Origin: Phascolomyces articulosus
Lineage: Eukaryota; Mucoromycota; Mucoromycetes; Mucorales; Lichtheimiaceae
NCBI GenBank assembly: GCA_025677815.1
Contig: JAIXMP010000006.1
Location: 806,001 to 870,000 of the forward strand
Length of the DNA: 64,000 bases
Direction of reading: 5' to 3'
The notes under the pieces were generated by a model. The model was not told the origin of the DNA, ran no database searches, and saw nothing but the letters and a program-made list of their open reading frames with translations. How positions within the stretch are numbered: position 1 is the stretch's first letter; the number at the start of each line of letters is the position of its first letter. This document shows, in pieces, positions 9,478 through 22,200 of this stretch. Both the position numbers and the translations under genes were made by a program.

Positions 9478-12400
9478 TTAGGCAAATTCTTCAGGATCGA
9501 TAGGCATTTCACAAGCTAATGATTGTAAAACTTTCCAATTATCACCCAATTGTCGAGTAAATTGAAGTTGTTCGTGAACATAATTTTGATACATGAGGGA
9601 AATAAATGCTTGTTGTTTGTGGATATATGAAAGTTCTGACGCTACACAGTATTGAATATGGGTATCTCGATTCAATTGGTATGTCAATTTATCTTGGTCC
9701 TGTATAAATTATGACGTATATGTTTGTTTAGTTGATAGTTTAATAGAACCATCCGAAAGAGAAACTTCATTATTATTATTATTATTTACCGATTCAATAG
9801 CAATATCCAATCGTTCCACTTCGGATTCCAATCCCGGAACACCTCGATTTTGATTTACTTTGGCTTTATTCGCTGATATCTTTTTTGAAAGAGAATCTAA
9901 TTGATTCACTTCAAGTCTTTCTTTTCTTTCAATCATTTCCTAAAGAATAAAAAAAAGACAGGTGGGTAAATATAATTTAGTTCCCATGAAAAAGGATAGA
10001 ATCATTATTTGTTGTTGTTTTTTATTATGTGTCAGGTGTGTTGTATGTGTAAGGGACTAAAACGAACGGGATACATACACACACATATGAATGAATGAAT
10101 GATATTTACCTTGAATGAAATAAGGAGATCACGATGTCGTTTTAAATTTTCCAAAACGCCATTGGTAGCTGCTAACGCTTGATCATCCAGAATTGTACCT
10201 GCACGTTGCATATGTTTTGCCACAGCCTCATATCCTCGTACGACCTGCGGACATGATTGACATCCTGGTACGTAGCATTCTTGTTCAACCTCACTCATGG
10301 CACTATGATAACATACAAAAAAAAAGATCAATATATACATGTTTGTAAACCATGGGCTATAGATATACAAACTTACTTTAAAGTAATACTATATCGTACA
10401 AATTCACGACTCTGTACTTCACAAATACGATTCAGTCGTTCTAATACAATGCATTTATTATTATAATGATCGGTAATAGTAGGTAATTTGTTTTTTAAGC
10501 TTTCAAGACGAGCATCCAAGTCTTGGGGTATACAACATTCAAGTTCGGCAGCATTGGGCATTTTCCGTACGAATTCTTCATCCACTACAGGTGGATTGGC
10601 TCTTCGCCAAGCCAAGAGTTCCTAAAATAAAACATAAACCCGTAATATTTTTTTGAGTTTTTTTTTTTTTTTACAATGTGCGGTCAAGGTAACACACATG
10701 GAAAGTTTTTTTTCACTCGCTGTTGTTGAACGTTATTATTATTTTTATATATTTTTGCCATACCGATGGTTCCGTAAGAAAAGTTTCCACGACTTCATCA
10801 CATTTTAATGTGGGATGCCGTACGATGGAGTTAATAAATCGTGATAAACCTTTACGTCGTTTTTCTAAGAATGATTCATCTTCTAAGCATAAACAAAGAG
10901 AAAAGAATAAGTCATATAATATGTATGTAGGTCTGTAGCTGAGTGTTGGATGACACCATCATTTTGCATAGACAGAGAAGGAAATCGGACTTACTTCCTC
11001 CAAGTTTCTTGGGTGGCAAGTTCGGAACGACTCGCATGGGATACCGTCTTAATAATGTTTCCCATAACCAATAAAAATCACTATAACGACGTAATACTTT
11101 GGATGATCGTAATTGACTTTCGATCACATAATTGACATGTTTGAATATAAATCCTTCTTTCTCAGGTGCAATGGCGACTTTGACCATATCCAAATCCAAA
11201 AACCATTGATAACTATCGGTTGGTCCCATGGTCGTATTATCATTCAAGAATTTACCATTGGCATCCGGTCTTAATAATTGATCGTGATGAGTATTATTAT
11301 TATTACCATTATTGTTGTCACTTCCATTTGGTTGTTGTTGTTGTATTTGATGCGTATTATCCATACTCCGTGAACGAGAAGGAGAAGTTGTTCCATTGCC
11401 ATTGAATCCAAGTTTAGGTCTTCTCATACTGGTAGGTGCAGATCGTACTTCATCCAATTTTCCATTATTTCGTCCATTCGGTACAGTTAACCAAGGATCA
11501 TCCATAGATTGGTTTTTATTTAATGATCGTTGTTGTAATTGTTGCTGTTGCTGTTGCTGCTGTTTTAATACAGCTGGAGGTGCTGTTGCTCTTTTTACAT
11601 TTAATTGGTCTAGATTGAGTAGGATAGGACTAGGTAGATCTAAATGGTATATGTATATGTGTTGGTGGTAGATGGTTAATTAATGCACGTGGGTGATGCG
11701 CTCATGTTTCGTGTTCCGACATGATAATAATAATGTAATATAATAAATAATAATAATAAAGAATATAGCGTGGGTGGTTTTTATATATATATATTACCAT
11801 TGCGATGTTGATATACGGTCTGCAGGGAGACATCTGATGTGACAGCAGTGCAATAAAATCCCAAAAAGAAAATAAAAAATTAAAAAAATTAAAAATTGAT
11901 CCTTCAGTTTCAAACATTTTTCTTTGTCATGTTAGAAGTCTGTCGGTATGCTATGTCAAATAAAAAAACAAGCTTTTTTCTTTACCCATATTTTTCTGTT
12001 CACAAGCAACTAATGCTATGGCAGTATTGAATTCATTATGAGTGACATACATGGCTCCTAAAGGTACAACAATGTTCAGGATCTAATCATCGTTTATAAA
12101 TAATAATAACGTTTAGTAACAAAAAAAAGGGAAAGAGTACTATTATATATATATCTAACGCAGGGTTACTTTTTCTTTCTCTTTCAGTCCTTTTATAAGC
12201 CCTGAAACCAAAATAACAACCCATTGCAGATTTGGGGTCGAAATAAATATTAAAAAAATATATTTTTTACCTCCTGTACAGTCCTTGGTGAAAGCTCGGC
12301 AAGTCCAATCACTTTTTCCAAAGAATCTAAGCTCACGCGTTCACCTACAGGTCGAGCTCGAAGATAGGCAGTATCATATATTTCTGGCAGATCCACTCCA

Positions 12401-12818
12401 ACTATATTCAAGGCAAGAGTAAAGCGTTGTTTTCTTATCAGTTACTCAACCAATCCCCATTACAATAAAATAAACCGTTACTACCTATCCTCCCCCCGCT
12501 CCTTCCTCCTCATCTTTTTTTTTCCCGTTGATTTCTATACAGATATATACCTAATACACTCGCTGCTGTAAGTCCTTCACCCAAGATATCATCGTCCACC
12601 GCATTTTGTCCTGCCGCATTATTTTGTCCAATATCAGGTACTGTTTCAAATTGACTATCGGTATTCCATGGGTTGGCATCCACACTTAATTGGGAAGCAT
12701 AAAGTGGAGGCATAGATAATGACCTATTGATGGATGAGGACGTGGTGGTACCTAATAAATATCTTGAAGGATCGGCATCGAGAAATCCTCCCCCGAGTAC
12801 TTCTTCTTCATTCAACAT
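9478..12818 (-). CDS. mvp1: Sorting nexin Mvp1/SNX8 (PX-BAR)
   Basis: Ten exons join without a frame break: 12818-12551, 12401-12271, 12082-11986, 11833-11798, 11639-10995, 10882-10764, 10621-10377, 10302-10110, 9939-9790 and 9699-9478, giving 701 residues. Exons 2-3 encode the conserved N-terminal region (VGVDLPEIYD; ILNIVVPLGAMY). The PX domain starts near residue 325 (GFIFKHVNYVIESQ; RRYSDF; LPPKKLGG) and should bind PI3P. A helical BAR-like region follows to the end (SYIHKQQAFISLMYQNYVHE). In yeast Mvp1 makes endosomal tubules that return cargo, including Vps10, to the Golgi. Low-complexity Gln and Asn tracts lie between the N-terminal region and PX. The gene is divergent from PCNA, with starts 526 bp apart. 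Confidence 0.92.
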
Positions 12819-13139
12819 TTGGTATATAATAAAATAGAGGGTAAAATAATAAAAAGACTTTGAATAGGGGGAAGAGAAAGAAGAAAGAGAGAGAGAGCCG
12901 TTTTTTATAACTAAGGGGAAAGAGAGGGGAAATACAAAAAAAAAAAGAGAGAGCAAAGACTGGAAAATGTCAACTTAAGCAGCATGAGAGCTTGGCGATT
13001 TCGATATCCGCCGAGAGAAATCCAGCTTGTGTGTTTCTTGGTATAGACGCTTAGATTCAATCAGACGCTTCTTTCCTATGATTGAAAAAATAGTCACTCT
13101 TTTTTTTTAGTTACACGCAAACGCACATAACACGTTACA

Positions 13140-13284
13140 ACGCGTTGTCGCTGCGATTTTTTTTTATTTTCTTTCTCAACCCAACTTCGTGTGTGCCTTT
13201 TTCTTCTTTTTTTCTCTTCTTTATTTTTTTTACGCGTTCCTCTCTCTCTAAAAATTTTGTAAGTTATTTTTATTAAAAACGCGT
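13140..13284 (+). promoter_or_regulatory. Three MluI cell-cycle boxes upstream of PCNA
   Basis: ACGCGT occurs at 13140-13145, 13232-13237 and 13279-13284, that is 61 to 205 bp before the PCNA start codon. In yeasts this MCB element binds MBF and drives G1/S transcription of replication genes, including those for PCNA. Three copies in 145 bp of AT-rich DNA are very unlikely by chance. The T/C-rich stretches between them fit a core promoter. Confidence 0.8.
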
Positions 13285-13344
13285 CTTACTTCATTTCATT
13301 AGGGACTCACCTTTCTCTCTTCCTTTTTAGATATATAACTCACC

Positions 13345-14410
13345 ATGCTTGAAGCCCGCCTCCAACAAGCCAAACTTTTGAAGACTCTTCTCGAAGCCGT
13401 CAAGGAACTCGTCACTGAATGTAACTTTGACTGTAACGATAGTGGCATTTCTCTTCAAGCCATGGATAACTCTCATGTCGCCCTTGTTGCTATGTTGTTG
13501 CGATCCGATGGTTTCGATCCTTACCGTTGCGATCGTAACCTTCCTCTTGGTGTGAACTTAACTAGTTTGAACAAGATCTTAAAGTGTGCTAGAAATGACG
13601 ATATCTTGACCGTCAAGGCTGATGATAATGGTGATGTATTGAGCTTGGTGTTTGAAAGCAAAGGTAAGAATTTTTTTTTGTATTTGTTGTTATTTGAAGT
13701 GTTGCGGGTAGCTCTATAAAAAAGGTTATCTATCTATGTATATATAAAGTGTTTGTGTGTGTCGGTTAAGAAGAATAAGAAAAACGTGTATTAACATATT
13801 AAAAATCTTTAATAGATAGCGACAAGATTAGTGAATATGACTTAAAGTTGATGGATATTGATAGTGAACATCTTGGTATTCCCGATACTACCTATGATGC
13901 TGTTGTCACCCTGTCTTCTGATCGTTTCAAGGAAATCGTGACCGATTTGCAAGTGATCAGTGATGCTGTGACTATTGAATGTACAAAGGAAGGCATCAAG
14001 TTTGGTAATGAAGGTGAAATGGGTAAGGGTAGTGTTACCTTGAAGGCCAACAGCATGATTGATAATGTATGTATATATTGTTAAATTGATAATAATAGTG
14101 GTGCAGTAGTGATTTGGGAAAAAAGGAAAATTTATTAACGGGACGGGGTGAATGATAAAATAGGATGGTAATACTAATAAAACACATTTAATACTATTAG
14201 GAGGATGATGCTACTGTCATTGAACTTCAACAAAGTGTCTCTATGGCTTTCTCCATCAAGTACCTTGTTAACTTTACCAAGGCTACTCCTCTTTCTACTC
14301 GTGTCTCTCTCAGCATGTCCAATGATGTTCCTCTTTTGGTTGAATATAAGCTTGATAACCTTGGTTATGTTCGTTACTATTTGGCTCCCAAGATTGGTGA
14401 TGAAAACTAA
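13345..14410 (+). CDS. pcna: Proliferating cell nuclear antigen (PCNA)
   Basis: Three exons (13345-13663, 13816-14066, 14201-14410) give 259 residues, the normal length. The start MLEARL is standard. Visible landmarks are the interdomain connector ([12 protein letters not shown], about 118-129), Lys164 in the TKEGIKF segment, the usual ubiquitin/SUMO site, and the C-terminal LAPKIGD that contacts PIP-box partners. PCNA is the homotrimeric sliding clamp for DNA polymerases delta and epsilon, Fen1, ligase and mismatch repair, and it acts in the nucleus. Codons in this gene are more GC-ending than in its neighbours, which fits high expression. Three MCB boxes precede it. Confidence 0.98.
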
Positions 14411-14796
14411 ATTCTCTTTATTTTTACCTTTCTTTTTTTTTCCTCACACATTTTTATCCCATAATACTTGCAATCATCCCCATTCATCTCACACACAAAT
14501 CACAAAAGGAAAAAAAGGATATTTGGGGCTAGTTTCTTTCTTATTTGTACATTTTTCTCTCTCGCTTCTCTTTACATTAAACCCTCCTTTTTCATAACTT
14601 CATCTACTCACTTGCAATAACGGCAACAACAAAAAAATCCCCTGACCATTTCTTTTACCTTTGTGAATGAAATACACATATATTACATTATATATTATAA
14701 ATATATAAAAGAGTTTATATAAAAAAAGATTTGCACAATATTGATATATACAGATGGTCACTACTATTATATAATCGGTAGGAGGATGCTTTCATA

Positions 14797-15881
14797 TTAA
14801 TAATTACCACAAATCGTCAATTGTCGCATATCTTGTAATAAATCATCTGCCTCCGCCTTTTGTTGTTCTGGTTGGAAACTATCTTGAATATTTTGGAATT
14901 CAGCATAAAACACTTCTGAAAGTTTCAATTGTAATTTTACTAGAGCTTCAAAGGAAGGATCAATATAAGGAACACGCATTTCTACCATCTTCGGTAAATC
15001 TTCTACAAGAATGGTATTCAATCCTTCATAATGTTCTCTTGCTTGATTTGCAATTTCTTCAGCCTTATTTATATATATATTAGTCATTCACAATCTGTCT
15101 ATATCATCCTTCATTCTAAACACAATAGAAAGTACTTACCATAGGTAATCGATTTGGATCTTCTGAAGGCTTATCAATCAATTTCCTTACTTTGGCCCGT
15201 TCATTATCATAATCCAATGCCTTTTTATGACGCCGTTTAATAGCATCCTCTACCGCAGGGAAATAAGAGCATAGGCGTGTCAATGGTTCTAATACGGTAT
15301 CTCTAAACTCTTTATCAAACTCGATTCTAATTTCACCATCCAAGCGTTCTAATAATTTTTGATATTGAACCATCCCGGCTGTCAATTCATGATTGACAAA
15401 TTGACCAATGATTTGAGACATGCTACGTTGAGCAATACACATGGCTCGAATAGCTTCTAAAAAGTGTTTAATTTCTTTGCTTAATTTCTCCACGTTTTTT
15501 TGCATTCTGTAATAGAAAGATTAAAAAGTTAATTAATTTTAATATGCTTAATGTTTGTAGTACTAAAAAAAAATAAGCTTTACGCTTTAAACCGTTCATA
15601 TTCGTCTTCGAATTCTTGGTCTAGCGTATTGTCAACCCATCCAGCTCGTTGCCTTAACTATTATTATTATTTATTCACAAAAAGTTAAAAATCATGAGAA
15701 ATGAAATTATTAAATGACAATTGTGAATTCAGGAATGTTCCGATTTACCGAGGTGCCAGCTCGATTGAGATTCTTTTTTAGACCATGCCTATTTTTGTTA
15801 TTATTGGAACTATATATGAGTAAAAAGTAAAAACTATAATGTGACACATATAAAAGAAACAAAGGGTTACATTAAACTCAT
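14797..15881 (-). CDS. hob3: BAR-domain protein Hob3/Rvs161
   Basis: Exons 15788-15749, 15657-15584, 15506-15140 and 15063-14797 are firm. They read GLKKNLNRAGTS, then QRAGWVDNTLDQEFEDE, then a helical BAR body ending in RVPYIDPSFEALVKLQLKL and a QLTIC tail, as in Rvs161/amphiphysin. The first exon is inferred: ATG at 15881, 11 bases, donor GTAACC, giving MSLMHGLKK and 252 residues in all (the family has about 260). The protein should dimerise into a curved helix bundle on endocytic necks at actin patches, with an Rvs167/Hob1 partner and, in Schizosaccharomyces, Cdc42 control. It has no SH3 domain, as expected. It is convergent with PCNA (stops 387 bp apart). Confidence 0.9.
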
Positions 15882-16289
15882 GATATATATAAAGATGTTT
15901 AGAAAGTTGGAAAGCTATGTGTTAAACCCCAACAAGAGGTTGTCAAAATATATGTGTTATGACAGGGCTACTTGCATAAATAACGGCATTAAATTCATCC
16001 GCATAGACCAATTATTACTAGGGTAAAGGAATATAACAGTTTGGATGACATTATCATAAAACGATTGTCAAGTTTAATGACTTTCGTTATTCAATCCATA
16101 ACGAAATCTATTTTTATATAAGAGGAAGAAGAAGAGAAGAGATAAGGGAAAATATAAAAAAAAAATGAGTGAAAATATACAAAAGGTGTGAGGGTTTTTA
16201 TATAAAAATGAGAGAAGGAGGTTAGAAAGAATATATAAAGAAAAATAAAAAAAGGGCTGTGAGCGTGTGTGTTTGTTTATATGTTATTG

Positions 16290-19200
16290 TTACAATTCAT
16301 CTGCATCTTCATCCATATCATCCAATAATTGACCTTCTGAACCATCATAGTCATCCAATAATACATCCGTCGCATGTTCATCTTGTCCCAAAGGACTATA
16401 ACCACGATTTCTAGATGGCCATGAAGGTAACATGCTCTTCAAGTCTTCCAAGGAATTGGGTATGGGGATTCTTGATAATAGACCAAGAATGGCTACAGGA
16501 ATGACCACGGCTGCAGCAGCTACTTTGGTGACCACTGGATTGGATAATAAACGTGCAGGTCCTCCCCCTTGAGCACCACGCGTGGCACCATCGGGCAAAT
16601 GAATTTGACCAATGCGTCCTCCTTGTTTACGGTATTGAAGACAGCCATAGATTAAGCCTGCACCCGCAATGGGGGTAAGAATATAAACAGCCCACATGCC
16701 ACCGCCAGTGGATTTGCCAGGGCACCAGTATTTTTCGCCTTCGTCTATGGTCAATCCACCTTGGCAGGTTGTGGCTGCAGTCTTGCGATATCTAAGAATG
16801 GGGAGGAAATGGTACGAATATTAGATTATATGTAATAATAGAACGTGAAAGAAAAAAAAAAGACAGATAATAGCTTACCCAGTAGATTCAAAGTAATAGT
16901 CCTTTGTGCCATCACATTCGGGTTTCAAAGGTGATAATCCGGGGACTAGGACACATTTGTTGTTTTCATCACGTACAAAGTTGAAATCACTAAATTATAA
17001 ACAGTTAGGGATGAGATCGTTTGTTTTTCTATGCTGATATCATGGCCACAATTAGAAATCTATATATGTATACTTACCATTCGAAATCTTCTTGTGTACA
17101 TTCACAATTTCGAACTTCTTCACGTGGTTGAAGTAATTTCTCGCCAATGTAACAGTCTCTATCTTGAATACGACGATAGTATTTGGTCTAACGGTCCAAT
17201 AAAAAAATATTATCAGTCTACTTGTATTTCCTTTTTCATATACGATTATAAAAAGTATTTTTTTTTTCATCTTACCTCACGACCAAACAAACATTTTTCA
17301 CCACGGGTGTCTTCAGGAGACCAAAGTTCGAAATCATCATGGTCAGGATTATTCAAATCAAGCTTACACTTGGTAGGATGAATAGCACTGAAATCAATAT
17401 GATAGGCTACTGTCTTGCCAGCCGATCGATCTTGACCAAACAAGACATATTTTTGACTTGTACCGTCCGGTTGTGTAATGATATCTTCAACATGAATCTT
17501 GGCATTCTTGTCTGCAAATTCATATTGATTCCATGAAATGCCTTCATTGGTGGTATATCTGATATTACAAAATACAAGAGGGTATAAGTCATCAAAATTC
17601 GAACACTACTGGGATATCATAGGAATGATAATATTATCAGTTACTACTTACTTGACATAGTTAGTAGGTTCTTTATCATCCACCAAAATCAACAATGCGC
17701 CTTGATCAGCAAATTCCCAAAGATGGGAGCCCTTTTGAATTTCATTCCATGTCTTGCCAGCATCCCGGGTCAAATACATGTTACCATCATGATAAGGCAA
17801 CAGACTGCCACCGACATTACCGACACCCACCATCAAACCGACGGCACTAGACAAACTGAATAAATCACGAGCATTTTTACGTTCAGAATAACAATGCAAA
17901 TGAAGATGACAATCGTGATCGCAATCATATCCTTTGCCTTGACTATCCTTTTCGGGAGCTTTCAATGCATTCCAATGACCACCAGCATCAGCTGTCAACA
18001 TGGTCACCAATTTTTTAGGATTACCGGCATTGGCTTCTTTAGGATTACTGACGGTATTGGCAATGGCAATACCTTCAATGCCTTGCATTTTTTCGAAATC
18101 AACAATACCCATTTCGTTTCGATTGGCGTTTTCCAAAGACATGACATAGTAAGTACCATTGGAATTGGAGGTGAAGATGTTGCCATATTCGCTACCACGA
18201 TGAGTGTTGGTAGATATATGGACCCACATGGAATTGACGGATTCCATAATGGTGAATGCCTAATATCATAATCATCATGCGAGTGATTTTGAGTTTCATT
18301 TTTTTATGCATTAGACACTAATTATAAATAAAAACATTGACGCCAATTTACCTCGGGCGGCAGATCAAATCCTGCAGGGAAAGCTGCAGCTGCAAATGTA
18401 ATACCGTCCATACTGACATGAAGGCGTAAATTAGAGCTACCGCCACTTGCCTATTAAAAAACATGCATATCATTTGCGTTTACGTTTAATTCTGTTCTTT
18501 TTATGAAATAATAATAATAAAGAGCGACGACACTTACCACGGCGACGATAATGTATTTTCCAAATACAGCAACACCCGCAATATCTTCAAAAATAACCTT
18601 TTTATCACTGAAATAATTGGTCGACGTAATATATTCCAATTGATTTCCAAAGAAAGTACGTTGATTACCCGATTTTTCACGGTATTGTTCACACAAGACT
18701 GCATGATGATCGGCTTGTTCCACAGCACCATCACGACCCCAAATACAATTGCGAATGTAATTGCCAATAGGACTCCAGCTTCGACCATTGTCATGTGAAT
18801 AATAGGATTCTGAATGACAGTTCATTGAGAGGGAGGTATCACAATCCTTTTCACCCAAGTATAATAAATAATCGGCATCGCCGTTATGAAAGCTCATGAT
18901 ATTGCCTTGAATGTTCATGACAGGAATCACCGGTACGTTCATTTCTTCGAAGTTGCTTCCCTTGTCTTGGGTTACGAAATGGACTAATCCATTTGTAATA
19001 AAGTATGCCTATAATATGAATAAAAAGCAAAGCATGTTGACGTCTAATTACATTCATCATTCTTAGTGTGTTTTAAATCACTTACACGTTCTTCAAAGTG
19101 AGGGTTTTGATAAATGGCAATAACATTGCTATTGGGGAAAAGTTCATGCCAACTGTAGCCATCATTCTCACTACCCCATACTTTGCCATCGGCTGTACGA

Positions 19201-22200
19201 ACAATAACACGCTAATAGATACATGAAAAAAGAGTTAGTTTCTTTTTCAAATAATACCGAAAAAACCCGAGAAAATACTTACATCTGTATCTGTAAAATA
19301 AATATAATCAAGAATACGATCCGAGAATTCCATCTAGAAAGGGTAAAAAGAGAAATTGGGTTAGGTGGGCATGATAATTTGACTGTGTATCTCTCTCTAT
19401 GGGCCATCTTTCTTATTACTTACTCTGGTACTTTGGATATCACCTCCTCCACCACATGGCCAAGCCTTTTCTTTTTCAAGATTAACACCTCCAGTACAAG
19501 TACTCTTGGGATTCTTTTTATAACCTGATCGACCAGTGAATTCATCCTTTTCAGCACATTTGGCAGGACGATCAGGGTGACGACCATAATATTGGCATTC
19601 TCCCTTTTCATTACGCCAGAATCCAAAATCGCTATATATATATATATATAGAACAAACACAAATAGGGATCAGTGATACCATCTCCTATATCCATCAATA
19701 AAACAAGATTCCTTACCATTCGAAATCAATATCACGACATTCACAATTCTCTTCAATGACGTCGACCTCCTTGAAAGCTTCAGCAACAATACAAACACGA
19801 TCCTTCTTTCGACGCCAATAAGCCGTACGTTTTCCAAGAAGACAAGCATCGTCACCATCATCATCCTTGGCCACCCAGGATTCAAAATCACTCTTTTCTT
19901 GATTGCCCTTGTTCATTTCACATTTACGTTGATTGACTTCACTAAAATCAACAGTAATAATGACTTGGGAACGATGTCCTTCCTTGGCATGTCCCATAAT
20001 GATAAACTTGAGAGTGGTGGACATGGGGTCAGTGGTCAATGCATTCACCTTGACAGATGCTTCAGCAAATTGATAAAAATGCCATGTTTCGCCTTGATCC
20101 CAAGAATACAATAATTCATTGGTAGGTCCTTCATCATTGATAAGAACAAGTAAAGAACCATGATCACCAAATTCATATAAATGTTCACCTTCTTGAATAC
20201 GTTGCCAAGTATGGCCTCCATCGCGTGTCAAGAATGTATCGCTTTGGTCATAGGGAAGTAATTCAGGACCTACATTACCAACACCCATGGCAAGACCAGG
20301 AGCCCCATTGGCAGTAAAAATAGCACCAGGACCATGAATATCCGTTCGACTATGTAAATTCAACGTACACTCCTTGGATGCACAATCAAACTCCTTGGGT
20401 GAAGCCACAGGTTGCCAAATACCGCCATCATCCCAACTAATCATCGTACGCACACGTTTCGCCACGCCACGATTCCCTACAAGTTCATCAGCGTTCATGA
20501 CTTGATTGGCAAGAATAATACCATCGACACCTTGCATTTTTTCAAAATCAACAAAACCCGCCATATCACCATTCGTATTATCCAAGGACATGTGATAAAA
20601 GGTACCATTGTCATTCGATTTGTACAAGGCACCATGCGCACGTCCAGAGCCTACGGCCTTGAAAATATTGAGCAAAATCGAATGGGTGGTGGATTGCAAG
20701 ACCGTAAATGTATTGCGATCAATGTATTGATTGGGAGGGAATTGCGCTTCGGCAAACGTTTGACCATCGACACTGACATGAAGAATCAAATTACCACCAT
20801 CACTCGCTGCTACAGCCATGAAATCTTCAATGACAAAAAATTCTACCACATGATCAAATAGGGTTTCTTTGCTTTGGCCAAAATCAATGGTACGCATCAA
20901 TTTGGGCTCTTCACTGATTTGTTGTGCATCGTATCCGGAGCAATAAATGGTTTCCTTTTGAATGGCGAATTTGGAATCTCGACCAAAGATACATTTTTCC
21001 ACATAGAGGTTGAGGGTGTCCCATCGGCGACCATGGTCTCGACTTATGAAGGCTTCGGCATGGAATGGTGAACTCTCGGCTTCTCCCATAAATAAAAGCC
21101 AATCACGTTCTTGTGGATGATAGTCGAGAATTTGACCTACACGACGACTGGGTGGGCGAGGGAGTTGCATACGTTGCCACGAGCTACCTTGATCATCAGT
21201 GAAATGGATTTCGTTGTCCAATAAGGCATAAGCACGATTGTTGTCAAATTCATGCAAAAGAATCACAATAGCAGGTCCAGCATCTTCCAAGACACGATCC
21301 CATTGGATACCATGCTCAGCTGAACGCCATACTTCACCATTACGAAGTCGTAAGAGAATGGCAGGAGAATCCTTGAAATACATGAACTGATCGATTTCAT
21401 CGGCAAAGGCGGTAGGATACCGTTTAATATTTTCGTCAGAAGGTTCAGCCAATGTATTGGCGGGTCGGTGGGATGTTGGTGGTTGAGGAAGTAAAGGAGA
21501 GGACCCATCTTGATGATTTTCACTACAAGGTCGATCCACTGGTTCATCCAATTTCTTGCCGGATTCTTGATTACAGGTATTACCAGGAATCAATCGATAC
21601 CCACTTGAAGCAGCATACGTCGCATCCTTTGTTTCACATTGCCCATTCACCAATCGATCAGGACCAATACGAACACATTTTCCATCCACGTTGCGAACAA
21701 AATTATAATCACATTCATAATCTATTTCAGTACAAGGACATTCCTTGAGTTCCATCACAGGGTCTTGATAATCACGACCAACATAACAATCACGATCGGC
21801 TTTACGTCGATAAAACATTTGTTCATGTCCCATCAAACAATCAGGTCCTTCGGTCAAATCACGTGCGTACCATTTTTCAAAATCACTCTTGTCGTCATCC
21901 TTTTCATTCATTTCACATTGACGTGATTGTACAGTGGTAAAATCGAGATGGATCGCTTGGACATGTGAATCAGCACCGCGGGAAGAACCAATCAATAAAA
22001 AGTTTCGAGAAGTGGATTCTGGATCGGTTGTCAAAATACGAGCACGGATATTCATGCCTAATTCCAAAGTTTGCCAGGAATGACCACGGTCTTTACTCCA
22101 CCATATATGATCCACTTCTTTTTCATCATCGACAAGGACTAAAAGTCCACCCATGTCACCAAATTCATATTTATGGGCACCTTCGCGCACCATGGTCCAG

